This document shows, one piece after another, positions 1 through 10,782 of a DNA stretch of 64,000 nt. Made by a program: the position numbers and the translations under genes. Source of the stretch: Acanthornis magna (Eukaryota; Chordata; Aves; Passeriformes; Acanthizidae). The stretch is from contig JAWUZG010000036.1 of NCBI GenBank assembly GCA_036785705.1, positions 12,333,501-12,397,500 on the forward strand, read 5' to 3'. Under the pieces are notes generated by a model. The model did not search any database, was not told where the DNA came from, and saw nothing but the letters and a program-made list of their open reading frames with translations. How positions within the stretch are numbered: position 1 is the first letter of the stretch; every line of letters begins with the position of its first letter.

Positions 1-1447
1 AATGTAGTGACCAAATACAAAACCCTGAGACTTTTAATTTAAAGGAAATGATACTTAAGCAGATGTTATCAAGTTTCGTCGTACAAAGAAGAGTTTTAAA
101 TTACAAGTTTATAGGTGAGAATAGTAATGAGGATTATTACTTTAAAATAGGAAATTTAGATGTTTGTAGGATCATGAGAAATTGGCACAGAGATTTTGAA
201 TCCAATGTGCTGAAGTCAGATGTAGTTTACTGTGCCGTTTCACGTAAGAAACTGTAAGAATGATTTTGGCCATAGAGGTATGGTAGCTGGGTGCCAGCAC
301 CCCTGAATGTGTAGCTAATTAGGTGTGGGCAAGTACTGCACTGTGTTTCCAAAGGGCTTGTACTCAGTCTGCTATTGAGTCCCAGTGAGCACAAAATACT
401 TTTTTACTCATTAGGAGACAGGTGCTCATTGGTGCTTGGTCCCTGAGCTTTTGTGTCCTGGACTTTTCTTTGTCCCTCTGGACAGCACTGCATGTCACAG
501 AATGTTACTGTACTACCATTCTGCTCCCTGGATTATTACACCTATCCTGAGTAAAATATGAGTGGACTTATGAACAAAATTAGAGTTTTTGTTTTCGTAT
601 GAAGTTTAGGTCTTGCTATTGACAATTTGCCTTTTAAAAAATTCCAGCAGACTAGAGAATGTCCTATTGCTCACAGTAGTCAGGAATGTCTGTGGTTTGT
701 TTTGTTGAGCAACATTACTTTTCTGGGGTTAGCCAGAGTGAATCACAAGATGTTGTTTTTTTGCTGCAACCACGAATATGAACCTCCCCCTGGCCCCTCA
801 TTTTAGGAACTTAGACCCCAACCTTCTTGCAGCATGCATGCAGGGTAAGATAGCATTTGACAAAAGTGTTGCTGTAAACTTTTTGATGAAGATGTGACCA
901 GAATGCTCAGCTTTTCATGCTGTTAGTGGCAGTGCAAGGACAGCACAGCATTTGCTGGTGCCTGCTCAAGTCTGAATTCTTAGGTACATATGTTTGGCAA
1001 TGTTTTTGGTATGTAGAATAGTATTTTTGTTATTTGATGACTAGACATAGTTCAGATTCATATAATTAAAACTAAGGATTATTTATATTAAGCACTCCCA
1101 ATGCTCTTCCTTGGAGATCTTTTGGGTAAGCTTGGGCAGGTATGTTCCCTAATTGTTGAAGTTCAACACAGCATTTGGGTGCTACTCACTGCAAAAGGAG
1201 GTTTCTGTCATGCAAAACTCAGGGTTTTCTTGATGTAGTATCTCTCTCACATGCATGTAATTTGTAGCTACTGTGAATTTTCTTATGCCATCCTCAGAAA
1301 ATTGCATCTTTTGCTTTGAGTAACTATGCAGACTGCAGAATTTGATTTCATGGATTACTTGGTGGTGGTGACTCATCATGTTTTCTGACACCATGGTAAA
1401 TGTAATTTGACTTAAGACCATAACAACTTCTATATGAAACAGTTGAA
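1..1447. other. AT-rich non-coding sequence, nothing recognised
   Basis: No repeat family, RNA gene or convincing exon was recognised. One open frame of 69 codons at 48-257 on the plus strand resembles no protein I know and has no splice or promoter context. It is most likely chance. Confidence 0.6.
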
Positions 1448-1890
1448 GGGCCAGCCAATCCAGTGTCCTATTGCAAGCAGTGGCCTGCAAAAAGTGCTTA
1501 AAGAGAAGGATGAGAAACAGGGGATGTAGGAAGCGATTATCCTCACCTCCAGTAACTGATAGTTTAAGAATTTCCTGTGCTAAAATTTGCATCCGGACCA
1601 TTGTGTCTAGTGGCCACCAGTGGGTTTATCCTCCACAAAGTCCCCCTTTTTTTTCAATTCCTTTTATGCTGTGGCCTCCACAACTTCCTGTGGTAATGAA
1701 TTCCGCACTCCAATTAAGAAGCTATGTGGAAAAAGCATTTCCTTTCGTTTATACTTGATCATTTCTTTGCGTGCCTCCTCATTTATGTATTGTGAGAAGT
1801 CATGAAAAATCACTCTCTGCAACGCTTCTTTTTGGAATTTATAATTAAGTAGTCTTCTACCACATTCTCTTCATATTTTGTTTTTGTTTG
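1448..1890 (-). mobile_element. Ancient CR1-family LINE, 3' fragment
   Basis: Read on the minus strand, this segment follows the 3' end of the old amniote CR1 families best known from turtles and crocodilians. Landmarks on the plus strand come in the expected order: a CAGTGTCCTATTGCAAGCAG-type motif near 1460, CAGTGGCC near 1478, TTTATCCTCCAC near 1625, then GTGGCCTCCACAACTTCC near 1672 and GGTAATGAATTCC near 1692. A TTTCCTTTCGTTTATA block near 1738 and TATTGTGAGAAG near 1787 follow. These cover the C-terminal end of ORF2 and the 3' UTR. Many substitutions and small indels break every frame, so it is a dead relic. Matching continues weakly beyond 1890 to about 1975, after a T-rich interruption. 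The family call comes from remembered consensus patterns, so the subfamily is not assigned. Confidence 0.75.
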
Positions 1891-4800
1891 GTTTTTCATT
1901 TGTTTGTTTTTATGGTTTCATTTGGTTTCATTTTCCTCTCTTCTTGAGCCTTGCCAAGTAGTCCTCTTGAAGAAACCTAAAACTAACTTGATTTAATCAG
2001 AATGACAAACTAGAAAGGTCAAATGAAAAAAGAAAAAAGGATTCATTTAGCCTGGTTAGAGAAACTCTTCCAAAACCTGTCATCATCCTGGACTTCTCTG
2101 TCTGTAGCTTTTTCAGTTCTAAATATACAATAAGGTGGATTGGTATGAACATTGAACTCTGATGTTTTTTGTGTACCAGATTTCCTACATGGTCTCAGCT
2201 AACACAGTTTATAATTATGCACATCTATGTAAAGTTATGTATGCACCCATATATAATATTTTGCACTCAGTAGAATTTCATTCATTGTTTTCTTCAGGCC
2301 ATCCTGCTGTTCTCTGCTTTGATATTCTTCAGCACATCTCACAAGAAGATTTAGGCTGGATAAGTCTTTTTCAATTCAATTCAATTCAATTCAAGTCACA
2401 AAAACTGTAAACTGGCCTCTTTACTGGTCTGCTGAGTGCATCTGTGAAGTAGTAACAAGTACGATTTAAACCATCACTTGTTATCTTTTTGATATAGACT
2501 ATTTCTTCAGATACAGATTCACATGAAGACTCTGAAGTCTGTGCTTCAGAAGACCAATCATCTGCAGCTTGCCTGCATTGTTTAACCAGTTCTTAATACC
2601 AGCTAATTTCTGAGCAAGGCAGAGAAATGCAACTTTGCTCTTATCAGACAATCGAAATACAAACAGGGAAAGCATATGGTGTCTTTAAAAGAAAAATGTC
2701 TTATGATCTGTACATTAGTTCACGTAGCATAGAAGAGACACACTTCTGCTACTCCTAAAAGTGTTTTTGTGGTCATCCTGCATGTGAAAAGGGTTGTTTT
2801 TCATAGCTGGGTTAGGTTGTGTATGATTGCAAGTTGATGTATGCACAACTGGCAAGCCAAACAGGAGGAACTGCAATATAGCATGATGACTCTTGGCTTT
2901 TTTATTTGCTTGTTTACAGGTAACTTTTACAACGCTTCATTATCTTTGTGGTTGAATTTTGGGAGGATGGGTTTTAATTTACTTGCATTTATATCTGTGG
3001 ATGAGGGTGTGTGGTGGGAATGTCCTTTTCTGTAAAACATTACCATGTCCTGGAATGGGAAAAAAATCTGTCAATATTAACACACTTCATTCACTGCTTG
3101 CATAGTTAATATATCATTAAATCCAGTGAAAGAGAAGTACTGGTTTCCCGCTTTTAAGACCAGCACATAAGAGCTTCTGAGCTACCTGTCATGCTGAGAT
3201 AGCATGTGCTGATAGAAGTTACTGTATTTCAGCATTAAATGCAATAGAAAAAGTACAACAGCTGACCAAAGAGGTATTTCAAGATCTTTTTCCTTCCAGT
3301 GGATAATATTTATTTCATTTTAGTTGAACAAGTTTTTAGAGGTCATTATATTTAATTACCACCATTTAACTATTTTACTAAGATTACTTTCAGAGTTAAA
3401 AAAAAAAGAAAATTTTAATTTTTTACCATAACATGATAACTAAGTTCACTTATTTATAAAAGTGGAGAATCAAAATCCTTTAGATCATTTTTCTGGCATA
3501 TGTTACTGAGAATATAAAAGTCTATAAATTAGAGAAAACAATATCAAACACACATTGTATTGAAAAATTCAGGCCACAGCTGTCCTTTTAAGGGACTGAT
3601 TACAATTATTTACTAAGACCATGGCAGCATCATTGTGACATTTATGTGCTAAGTGTGGTGGACATCACTGAAAAAGGTATTTTTGCAGAAGAGGTTTTAC
3701 TGAAGGCAGAGTGGTACAGATTACATGACTTTTAGCTAGGCAGGCTTCCTAGCTGGCCTGTCCAGTACATGCGTAATTTGCTTCCAGTTTCTATTCATTA
3801 GAGAAACCTGTTCACTCCTCCTATGATCCTAAGTGTATCAGCAATCCTGGAAATACCAGTTGCTAAGAATAACAAGAGAAAATAGTGCCAAAGGGCTTAA
3901 TGTGTTACTTGTTTGAGAATGTTCCCAGTGCCAATTTCCTTACTTTCTCCATGAGCTGGGGCTTTTTGTTAAATTCATGAAAATTCTCCCTGCTGTTTCC
4001 ATAAGATGCGAGTACTTTATCTGAACTGAAACTCCTCTGTGGTTGCAAGGTGTGGGTGGCAGAATGCTGAAATGCCTTTTAACCAATCTCCCCAGAATCG
4101 TGTTTATGGGATAATGCAATAGGAACAGTTCTGGAATTACAGTTTCAGCACAGCTGTCATGTGGGAAATCTCTTGCCAGAAATATATTTATGGGAATGGC
4201 ATGGAGATAGCCCACCAGTGCTGCTCTTGTCTGAGGCTTCCTCTCTGCTAGCCATGGGTCTGCTGATGAAAGAGATGACATGTGAAGGAAGGAGATGTGG
4301 GAACTAAAATCCTTTGTATCAATGGTAATAGGGGCCCTGCCAGCTCCAGAGGGAGAATTGCTTATTTTATGTAATCAGAAGAGACTGTAAAAAGATAAGG
4401 GCAGATGCAAGGATTTTAATGGGAGAGAAAACCAACTGTTTTTACCAGCTGTAAAGGTCAATTTATATGACACTGATGAGAAGTCTGCTTTATAGCTTCT
4501 CTTAAACCTGAAACTTTCTGCCTTCTAACGCTGTGTGTATGTCTGTGAACCTGACAGTCTATTAGTGTTAACAACAAGAACTCTGCAGAGCCACAATTTT
4601 AAGCAGCCAATTTTACTCAGCATAAGAAAATAGAAATTGCTACTTGGGCATGGTGCTTGGACTTCACTCAGTCCAGTCCATGCTCTCAGTGGCAATGATC
4701 AATGCCAGAGGCTCTGAAAGAAGCTGGCCTCATTGAAAGATTTGAGCTAAAATGTCTTCCTTCTCCCAACAGTTAAACTTAAATGTGGAATCATAACATT

Positions 4801-7800
4801 TTACGTAAGCTATAAAAATAAGTGCACTTTTAAAAACTGTGGGCTTAGGTTTTAGCGCTTAAGTTGCTAAGTAAAGCCTGAAAATGTTAGAATATGGCAA
4901 GCAACTGCTTGCCTGTGAATTTGTACTTCCACCCCTCACTTTTCAGTACATAGAAGAAATAGAGAACCTTTAATATTGGAGAGTCACCCAAGTGATGTAA
5001 AACTAATGGCACAAGGAATTCAAACTCCAGCCCAAGGCCATGAGCGGTTGAGGACGTGCTTGAAACATGGCACATTTTAAGACAAATTCATGTCATATGC
5101 ATGAGATAAGTGAAGTGACTTAAGGCTCTTGGAAGCCATCAACTTCAACATCAGGTCATTCAAAGTTTTGCTATCATTACTGTGTCTTGTACAAGGCCTC
5201 AATTTTTGCTACTGTCTTTAAAAGCTTATTACTGAAAAGAAACCTTTTAAGCCTCACTTATTTTCTAAGTACGGTTGAACTTTGAGTACCAAAAAAAACA
5301 CCTGTGAGAAAGGCAAGTCTGTTGGCTGCCTCTTCCAGGCTCTGTGCTCTTGGTCAGTGCTGCCCCAGTCAAAGACAACTACTGGAACAGATCTCTGTGC
5401 TGAAATATTTGGACTCTGGTAGCCTTGTTGTTGTCTTGCCTGATCCACATGCATGCTTATCCTGATTAGGTTACAGTGAAGGCGTTCATCTTGTCTTGTG
5501 TGCATCAAACCGATTCCCTTACATCTTCACAGGAATTAAACAATTGCCATTATCTGATTCTCTCACGGAAATGAAATTGAGGTGCAAGAGGCCAGCAGTC
5601 ATAGCTACTGACAGGCCCGAAAAGAAAATATAATGGAGCCTTAATGTAAAGAAGGAATAAAACTGCATCAGTTGCTGTACCTGAGGAAAAGTGTGTGTTG
5701 AGAAAACAGAGTTCAGAGGCTAAGGAAATATGAGACAGGTATTTTTTAAATATTTTTTTTTGTGGGGTGGGAAGGGGAGGAACAAAAGAATTAAGTTTTC
5801 TACACTTGGAGTATGAAATGAAGATTTAAAATTTTTCTTTTGTCTGAGAGTAGGTAATATTTACTTCCTTCTTGCTGTGTCATCTTCTCCCAGAAATGTT
5901 CTAGCCCTATGGCTTCAAAGCTGTTAGTGCTTACAACACCAAGGCTGTGTTGGTGGTCTTGGTTTTCCATGGAGAATTTACAATTCTATATTATCACAGC
6001 GGGTGATGGAAGGAGGAAGGCAGGAGAGAGAGGTGGTACAAGTATATTGCAGTGTTAAAACTGAGATCCTACAGAACTTAAGTCAGTCAAGCAGGAAATC
6101 CCATTCTAGCCCACAGACACCTAGTTTTGGTCTTCATATGATTCTGCATTGAAATAGGTTTACTGGAACAAGAGAAGGGAAAATTTTAAAAGTGTTCCTG
6201 TTACCTACATGGTCTCTGAAAAGTTTTGTTTGAGTGTGGCTCTCTCCATCTCTCCCTCCTACAAAATGGATGCTGTATTTTTCTATCACCTGTGTGTTCC
6301 GTGGGTTGACCGTGCCCATCCTGGAATCAAGGTCTTGTGGCACCTCTTAAGAATTAGCATTTCTGCACTGGAGATGAGAGGCAAAGGTCATAAAGTAGAA
6401 CAGACTTGTTGATATACTTTATCTTGTTTTCCTCTGTTACGTTTGTATGTATGTGTGGTACTGTTTATTTTGCAGGTGCGTCTCACTGAAAGGTGAAAAT
6501 TATTTGAACTATGAGTTAGCCTACTTTCATTGATATATTTTATTTTGTGGTCTTCATTTACCTTTGCAGGTAGGAAGGTTCTGAGGTCTCAAAAATTCTT
6601 AGGAAATTTTTTGAGTTCTCTTGTTTACTCATGTTTAACATCCAAGAAATATTTAAGAGTCAAAAAACTAAAGTGCCGTCTTGCTTTCTACACTTCTCAT
6701 TTTGTTGCTTGTCAGCTGCCTTGGTGTGTTTTTACAATCTTTATGCCAATATGCTCTGTCAGCTTCAAAACTGTTGGCATTAACTTAGTTAATTCTTGTG
6801 AATTTTCTTTTCTGGTTGGCTCATTATTCTGTTTTTCCTAAGGGTGACCTAGTTGGGTGGTAGCTGCTGTGCGTGAGGTGTGGACAGTAACTTATGCAGA
6901 GACTTGTGGTGCATGGTACTGACCAGGCATAGCCTAAAATAACCCTGACCCGCACTGCTCAGCAAGGAGTTGTGGCTTCAGTATTTCAATGAGTCTTCCC
7001 AAGAGAGGCAGGCACATGATGAATTTCTGAGGCCTGAAAAAACCTGTCAATGGAGGTAACATTTGAGAAAGCCAGCTTCATTTGTTCACTTGCTGCTTTG
7101 GCCTTTCAACTTCATTTAGAATCCTTCAATTCAGTAGTTTTGAATTTCCAGTTTAGTATGTCTTTTGCTGTCTGGCAGAAGTTATAGTGTTTCTCAGTGT
7201 TTCAGGAAAATGCTGTGGGGATGGGAGGAAATGAATGAATACTTTCATGCAGTAAATGTTTCTTTTGAAGTCAGAGCTACAAATTATAGTTTAACCTCAA
7301 ACACTGGCTTGATAGCACACTACCTAAGCCTATCAATAAATCAGCTTTTCTTCTATGAAGACTTTTTTCCTTTGAAATTGTTTAACAAATAGTGTAGTCT
7401 CTTCTCATGGGATAAAGGGAGGATAATGTTTATGCCAAAAACTTCACAAGGTCTCCTCCCTGAGTGCAGATGAATAGATAAATTAACTAAAGTACCTCTA
7501 GAGAAGAGATTTTACATGGACTATGAAACGCCGTATGCTTACCCTGTATGATATTTAGAATCTGGAATCCTATTTTATTTTCCAGAGTGACATATGTGCT
7601 GGTATTGTGCAGTAGAATTTTTCGACAGGGTTTACTCGTCTAATGATCAAGGATGTTCTTGCAAAAGAGCTATAAAGCTCTAATGAAGAGTCATGATCTT
7701 TTTCATCCTGAAAGAATGGGCCCAAGAATGTTCTTTTATGCTTCATTGAGGATGAAGGTCTGTAATCTGGATTATGCAGAAATCAGTATGCCCAGAACAT

Positions 7801-8776
7801 ATTTTATGGCCAAAAACCTCTGAAAACCATGCTGTGCTAGGTTAACAGAGAATCCTCTCTGAAGCAAGGAGCAAACTACTGTTTTACCTGATAATATATC
7901 CCCAGACAACTGAAGAGGTCCCTGAGCTACCAAAAATTCCAGTATGAGAACAATATGTCTTTTTCAAGGCAGACCCTGGTCTGTGTGATATAATTCTAAA
8001 TTAAATGAGTTTTTCACAGTAACGATCTTTTATCTTGAACACAACTCATTTTGCATTTAACAACATCAAGTAAGATGTTGTCATCCTTCATGTAGGGAAA
8101 TTGAACCCAGAAGGGATGGGGTTTTGTGTACACCTGTCTGCTCGAAGAACCATACCAATGAGATCTGGCTCCATGTTTTCACTGTGTTTCGCATAAAGTC
8201 TGATTTCTTAATTCCAAATCTCTTTCCTCCTAAAGAGAAAAAGTCAAAGCAAAAATCTAATCCTGCCTCAAAGTTGTGCAGCTGATTGACATTCTTATGT
8301 CATGTCTGAGATCGAAAGTAAAAAAAGTCCCTCACAGAAAGACGAAAATTCTCTGATTAATGTGGAATCATTACCTGATTAAAGGGAAGGACTTGGTTTT
8401 AGCCATTTCATGGCCTCTCTGGGGAAACGCAGAGAAAACTCACAAAATCCAATTTTTTTTGAAACACAGCTGGCTGTATAACTGCCATGTATTTTTCTTA
8501 GGTAAATAGCTGCAAGGTTATTTGCTAGCCTGACAACACAAAACATCCTGGAAGCCCTACAGAGCTCTGAGTTTCTGCTTACAGGCACAATCCAATCATT
8601 GGGTTTATCCACAGGGTCATCCTCTAAGATGTCCCCAAGATGTGAAACCCTTTCTCTTCCCACAGGCCAGGTTTTGCTGTCAGTTTTTGGCATTCATGTC
8701 AAGTGCTTCTGGGAAGAGATATGTATGCAAGTAGATGCCATTCAGCATTACTGAAGCTCTTTCACTTTTTGTTTAG
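1891..8776. other. AT-rich single-copy sequence with one small microsatellite
   Basis: About 6.9 kb with no recognisable gene or transposon apart from a doubtful continuation of the CR1 relic to about 1975. It contains a short TCAAT pentanucleotide array. The open frames at 3940-4281 (minus, 113 codons) and 8379-8693 (minus, 104 codons) resemble no family I know. Confidence 0.6.
2371..2395. repeat. (TCAAT)n pentanucleotide microsatellite
   Basis: Four perfect TCAAT units are followed by TCAAG. The array is preceded by a T-run. Confidence 0.9.
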
Positions 8777-8873
8777 GTTTTCTCTCTGGTTATATGAAGA
8801 TCCTTTGCTGTGTCGTATTTGCCACATGAACCCTCATGTAGGGAAAGCAAGGTTTGTGAGGGAGAGAAAACAG
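8777..8873 (+). other. Possible short exon, unidentified
   Basis: A 97-bp segment preceded by a pyrimidine-rich acceptor (TTTTTGTTTAG) and followed by a good donor (CAG then GTAGGCA). One frame stays open across it and beyond, as part of a 68-codon frame at 8703-8909, and includes the stretch LLCRICHMNPHVGKARF. I recognise no domain or family. The length is not a multiple of three, so a coding exon would change phase. Chance pairs of splice-like sites are common in sequence of this length, so this is only a candidate. Confidence 0.12.
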
Positions 8874-9701
8874 GTAGGCAGATATGGTTCTGTATTTTTC
8901 CTATTTTGACATTTTTTTAAGTGATGGAACAAGCTTCAGGTAGTAGCTGAAGTTGAATGTTTGTTCTTTATATCATTGTCCGCTGGTACTTTATTACTTT
9001 GCAGGCATTATTCAACTCATTCTGAAGTATTTTTAAATTGCGATCTGTTTTTTTTAATGACAACCTTTTAAACCATAAAAACATAAAAACCAGACAGGAG
9101 CTAACCAAACAGAAAATGGACCTCTCAAACCTTTGCTATCTGATGTGCCTTAGCACAAGTCTATAGAAGAATCTTCACAATATTTCCCACTATTACTGTC
9201 AGTAAAGTTTCTATGCAATCACTGACAGGTATTGCTACAGGCTGTGCTCAAACGCTGAATCCAGGTCTCTTGCATTGGTTTGGGTAAGGTTTGGGAGGAG
9301 ATGCTGAGCAGCGTCCCTTTGAGAGTTATGTCGATGGAAGCCAGTGGGGCTCCCTTACGAGCTGACTTTGCAAGATGAATTACTTGTCGCACACTCTGTT
9401 TTATGGCCTGTCATCTTTGCTGGAATACAAAAGGATGAAGCTTGTCAATCATCAGCCTTCCAGCGCTGTATGCAGGCTTCTAGCACCTGGGATCTTTAGT
9501 GTACCACCTATTTTCTGGAGCAAAAAGTGATGACTCATTCCAATGAAAGGTGCAGACAGATTCCTTTCCCTCAGGGAATGAGTATACTCTGTGTGCATGT
9601 TGGAAGGAAAGGGAATGAGGGCAGGGAGAGAGCACCGAACTTCTGGAGCCATACTGGTTCCTGACTTACTGCTGTAGCTGACTCTTGCCAGTATTTGCAG
9701 G
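8874..9701. other. Non-coding spacer, nothing recognised
   Basis: Single-copy sequence upstream of the LTR insertion. Open frames on the minus strand at 9452-9873 run across the LTR boundary and resemble nothing known. Confidence 0.6.
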
Positions 9702-9892
9702 GAAGGTGTCGTTGTTTGACGCTGGCCAAATGGCAGGCACCAACAATAGCTGCCCACTCCACTCTCTGCTGCCACAGCTGGGCAGAAGAGAGGAAAAAAA
9801 AAATTAACAAAGGGGTCATGAGTTGAGATAAGGAACTGGGGGGAAATAACTCCGAAGGGCAAAATGGACTCAACTTGAAGTTACAAAGTGAA

Positions 9893-9898
9893 TTTATT
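9893..9898 (-). promoter_or_regulatory. LTR polyadenylation signal AATAAA (copy 1)
   Basis: AATAAA on the minus strand inside the first LTR, about 187 bp before its minus-strand 3' end. It supports the minus-strand orientation. It is conserved at the matching place in copy 2 (12980-12985). Confidence 0.5.
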
Positions 9899-10084
9899 AC
9901 TAACAGAGACAGAGGAAGATAATGAGAAGTTAAGCCCTTAAGACACCACTCTTCCCCCCAACCCCTCCCTCCTTCCCACCAACAATACAGGGGGGCAGGG
10001 AGTGGGTGTTTTGGTCAGTTCATCGCGGAGATCTTCTGCTGCTCAGGGAGAGAAGTCCTTCCCCTGCTGTGCCATGGGGTCCTT

Positions 10085-10265
10085 CCCATGGGAGACAGCT
10101 CTCTGTGAACTTCGCCAGTGTGGGTTCACTCTCACAAGCAGCAGTCCTCTCAAAACTACTGCAACATGAGTCCCTCCCACGAGCAGAAGTCCTTCCAAAA
10201 CTGCTGCAGCGTAGGTCACTCATCCATGGGGTGCAGTCCTCCATGAGCAGGCTGCTCCAGCCTGG
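10085..10265 (-). repeat. Degenerate tandem modules inside LTR copy 1
   Basis: Three to four imperfect modules of roughly 35-50 bp share cores such as AAAACTGCTGCAGC, GCAGTCCTCC and CTCCCACGAGCAG. LTR copy 2 has a related but more eroded set around 13190-13350. In this LTR group the number of modules varies, which helps explain the 1071 versus about 1002 bp lengths of the two copies. Confidence 0.6.
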
Positions 10266-10589
10266 AAGCAGTGCCTCGCTCTCCACTGGGTCTCCCACTG
10301 GATCGCAGCCTCCTCCAGGCATCCACCTTTTCTGGAGTGGGCATCTCCCCATGGGCTGGGGGTGGATCTCTGCATCCCCCATGGACCCCAAGGGCTGCAG
10401 AGGCACAGCTGCTCCACCATGGTCGTCACCACAGCCTGCAGAGGAAATTTGGCTCTGGCACTTGGAGCACCTCCTCCCCCTCCTTGGTGTCCATGACCTT
10501 GGTGTCTTCATGTTGTTTCTGTCACATGTTCTCACCTCCTCCTCTTTTCTGGCTACAAAAACTGTGTGCCCCTTTGTTTTGATTTCTTC

Positions 10590-10596
10590 TTAAATA
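10590..10596 (-). promoter_or_regulatory. TATA-like element of LTR copy 1
   Basis: TATTTAA on the minus strand about 180 bp into the LTR. Nearby on the same strand is GAGCCAATC (plus GATTGGCTC, about 10676-10684), a CCAAT-box-like motif in a normal position upstream of TATA. Copy 2 has lost most of this region's match. Whether the promoter still works is unknown. Confidence 0.4.
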
Positions 10597-10782
10597 TGTC
10601 ATCACAGAGGCATAACCAACCTTTCAAACTGGCCCAGGTTTGGCCAGCAGCATGTCCATCTTCAGAGCCATCAGGGATTGGCTCTGCTGGACATGGTGGA
10701 AGCTTCCAGCAGCTTCTGACAGGAGCCGTCTTTGTGGCCGCTCACTACCAAAAACTGGGCCAAGCAAAACCAACACAGAAGG

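Larger units (their letters stand above)
9707..10777 (-). mobile_element. Solo LTR of an avian endogenous retrovirus (copy 1)
   Basis: A 1071-bp LTR bounded by plus-strand TGTCGTTG at one end and CCAACACA at the other, with a 5-bp duplication outside. I read it on the minus strand: a TATA-like TATTTAA lies at 10590-10596 and an AATAAA signal at 9893-9898, in promoter-then-polyadenylation order. The body contains degenerate modules of roughly 35-50 bp built around GCAGTCCT and CTGCTCCAGC motifs, typical of this avian LTR group. No gag, pol or env sequence is attached, so it is a solo LTR left after recombination. The long open frames inside it (10006-10593 plus and 10020-10535 minus) are by-products of its GC-rich composition. 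The 5-bp duplication suggests an ERVL-like origin, but the family name is not certain. Confidence 0.88.
9702..10782 (-). repeat. 5-bp target-site duplication (GAAGG) around the first solo LTR
   Basis: GAAGG occurs at 9702-9706 and again at 10778-10782, directly outside the TG and CA ends of the LTR. This is the mark left by retroviral integrase. Five-base duplications are usual for ERVL-type and some class I elements. The perfect copy argues that both LTR ends are intact and that the element formed a solo LTR by recombination at this site. Confidence 0.85.

Noticed and set aside
8379..8693. Minus-strand frame containing DDPVDKPNDW, reminiscent of calnexin/calreticulin P-domain repeats
   Set aside because: The match is one short acidic stretch without repeat structure; the rest of the frame is unlike those proteins.
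10006..10593. Open frames of 171-195 codons on both strands
   Set aside because: They lie wholly inside the LTR, a GC-rich non-coding repeat, and match no protein. They are composition by-products.
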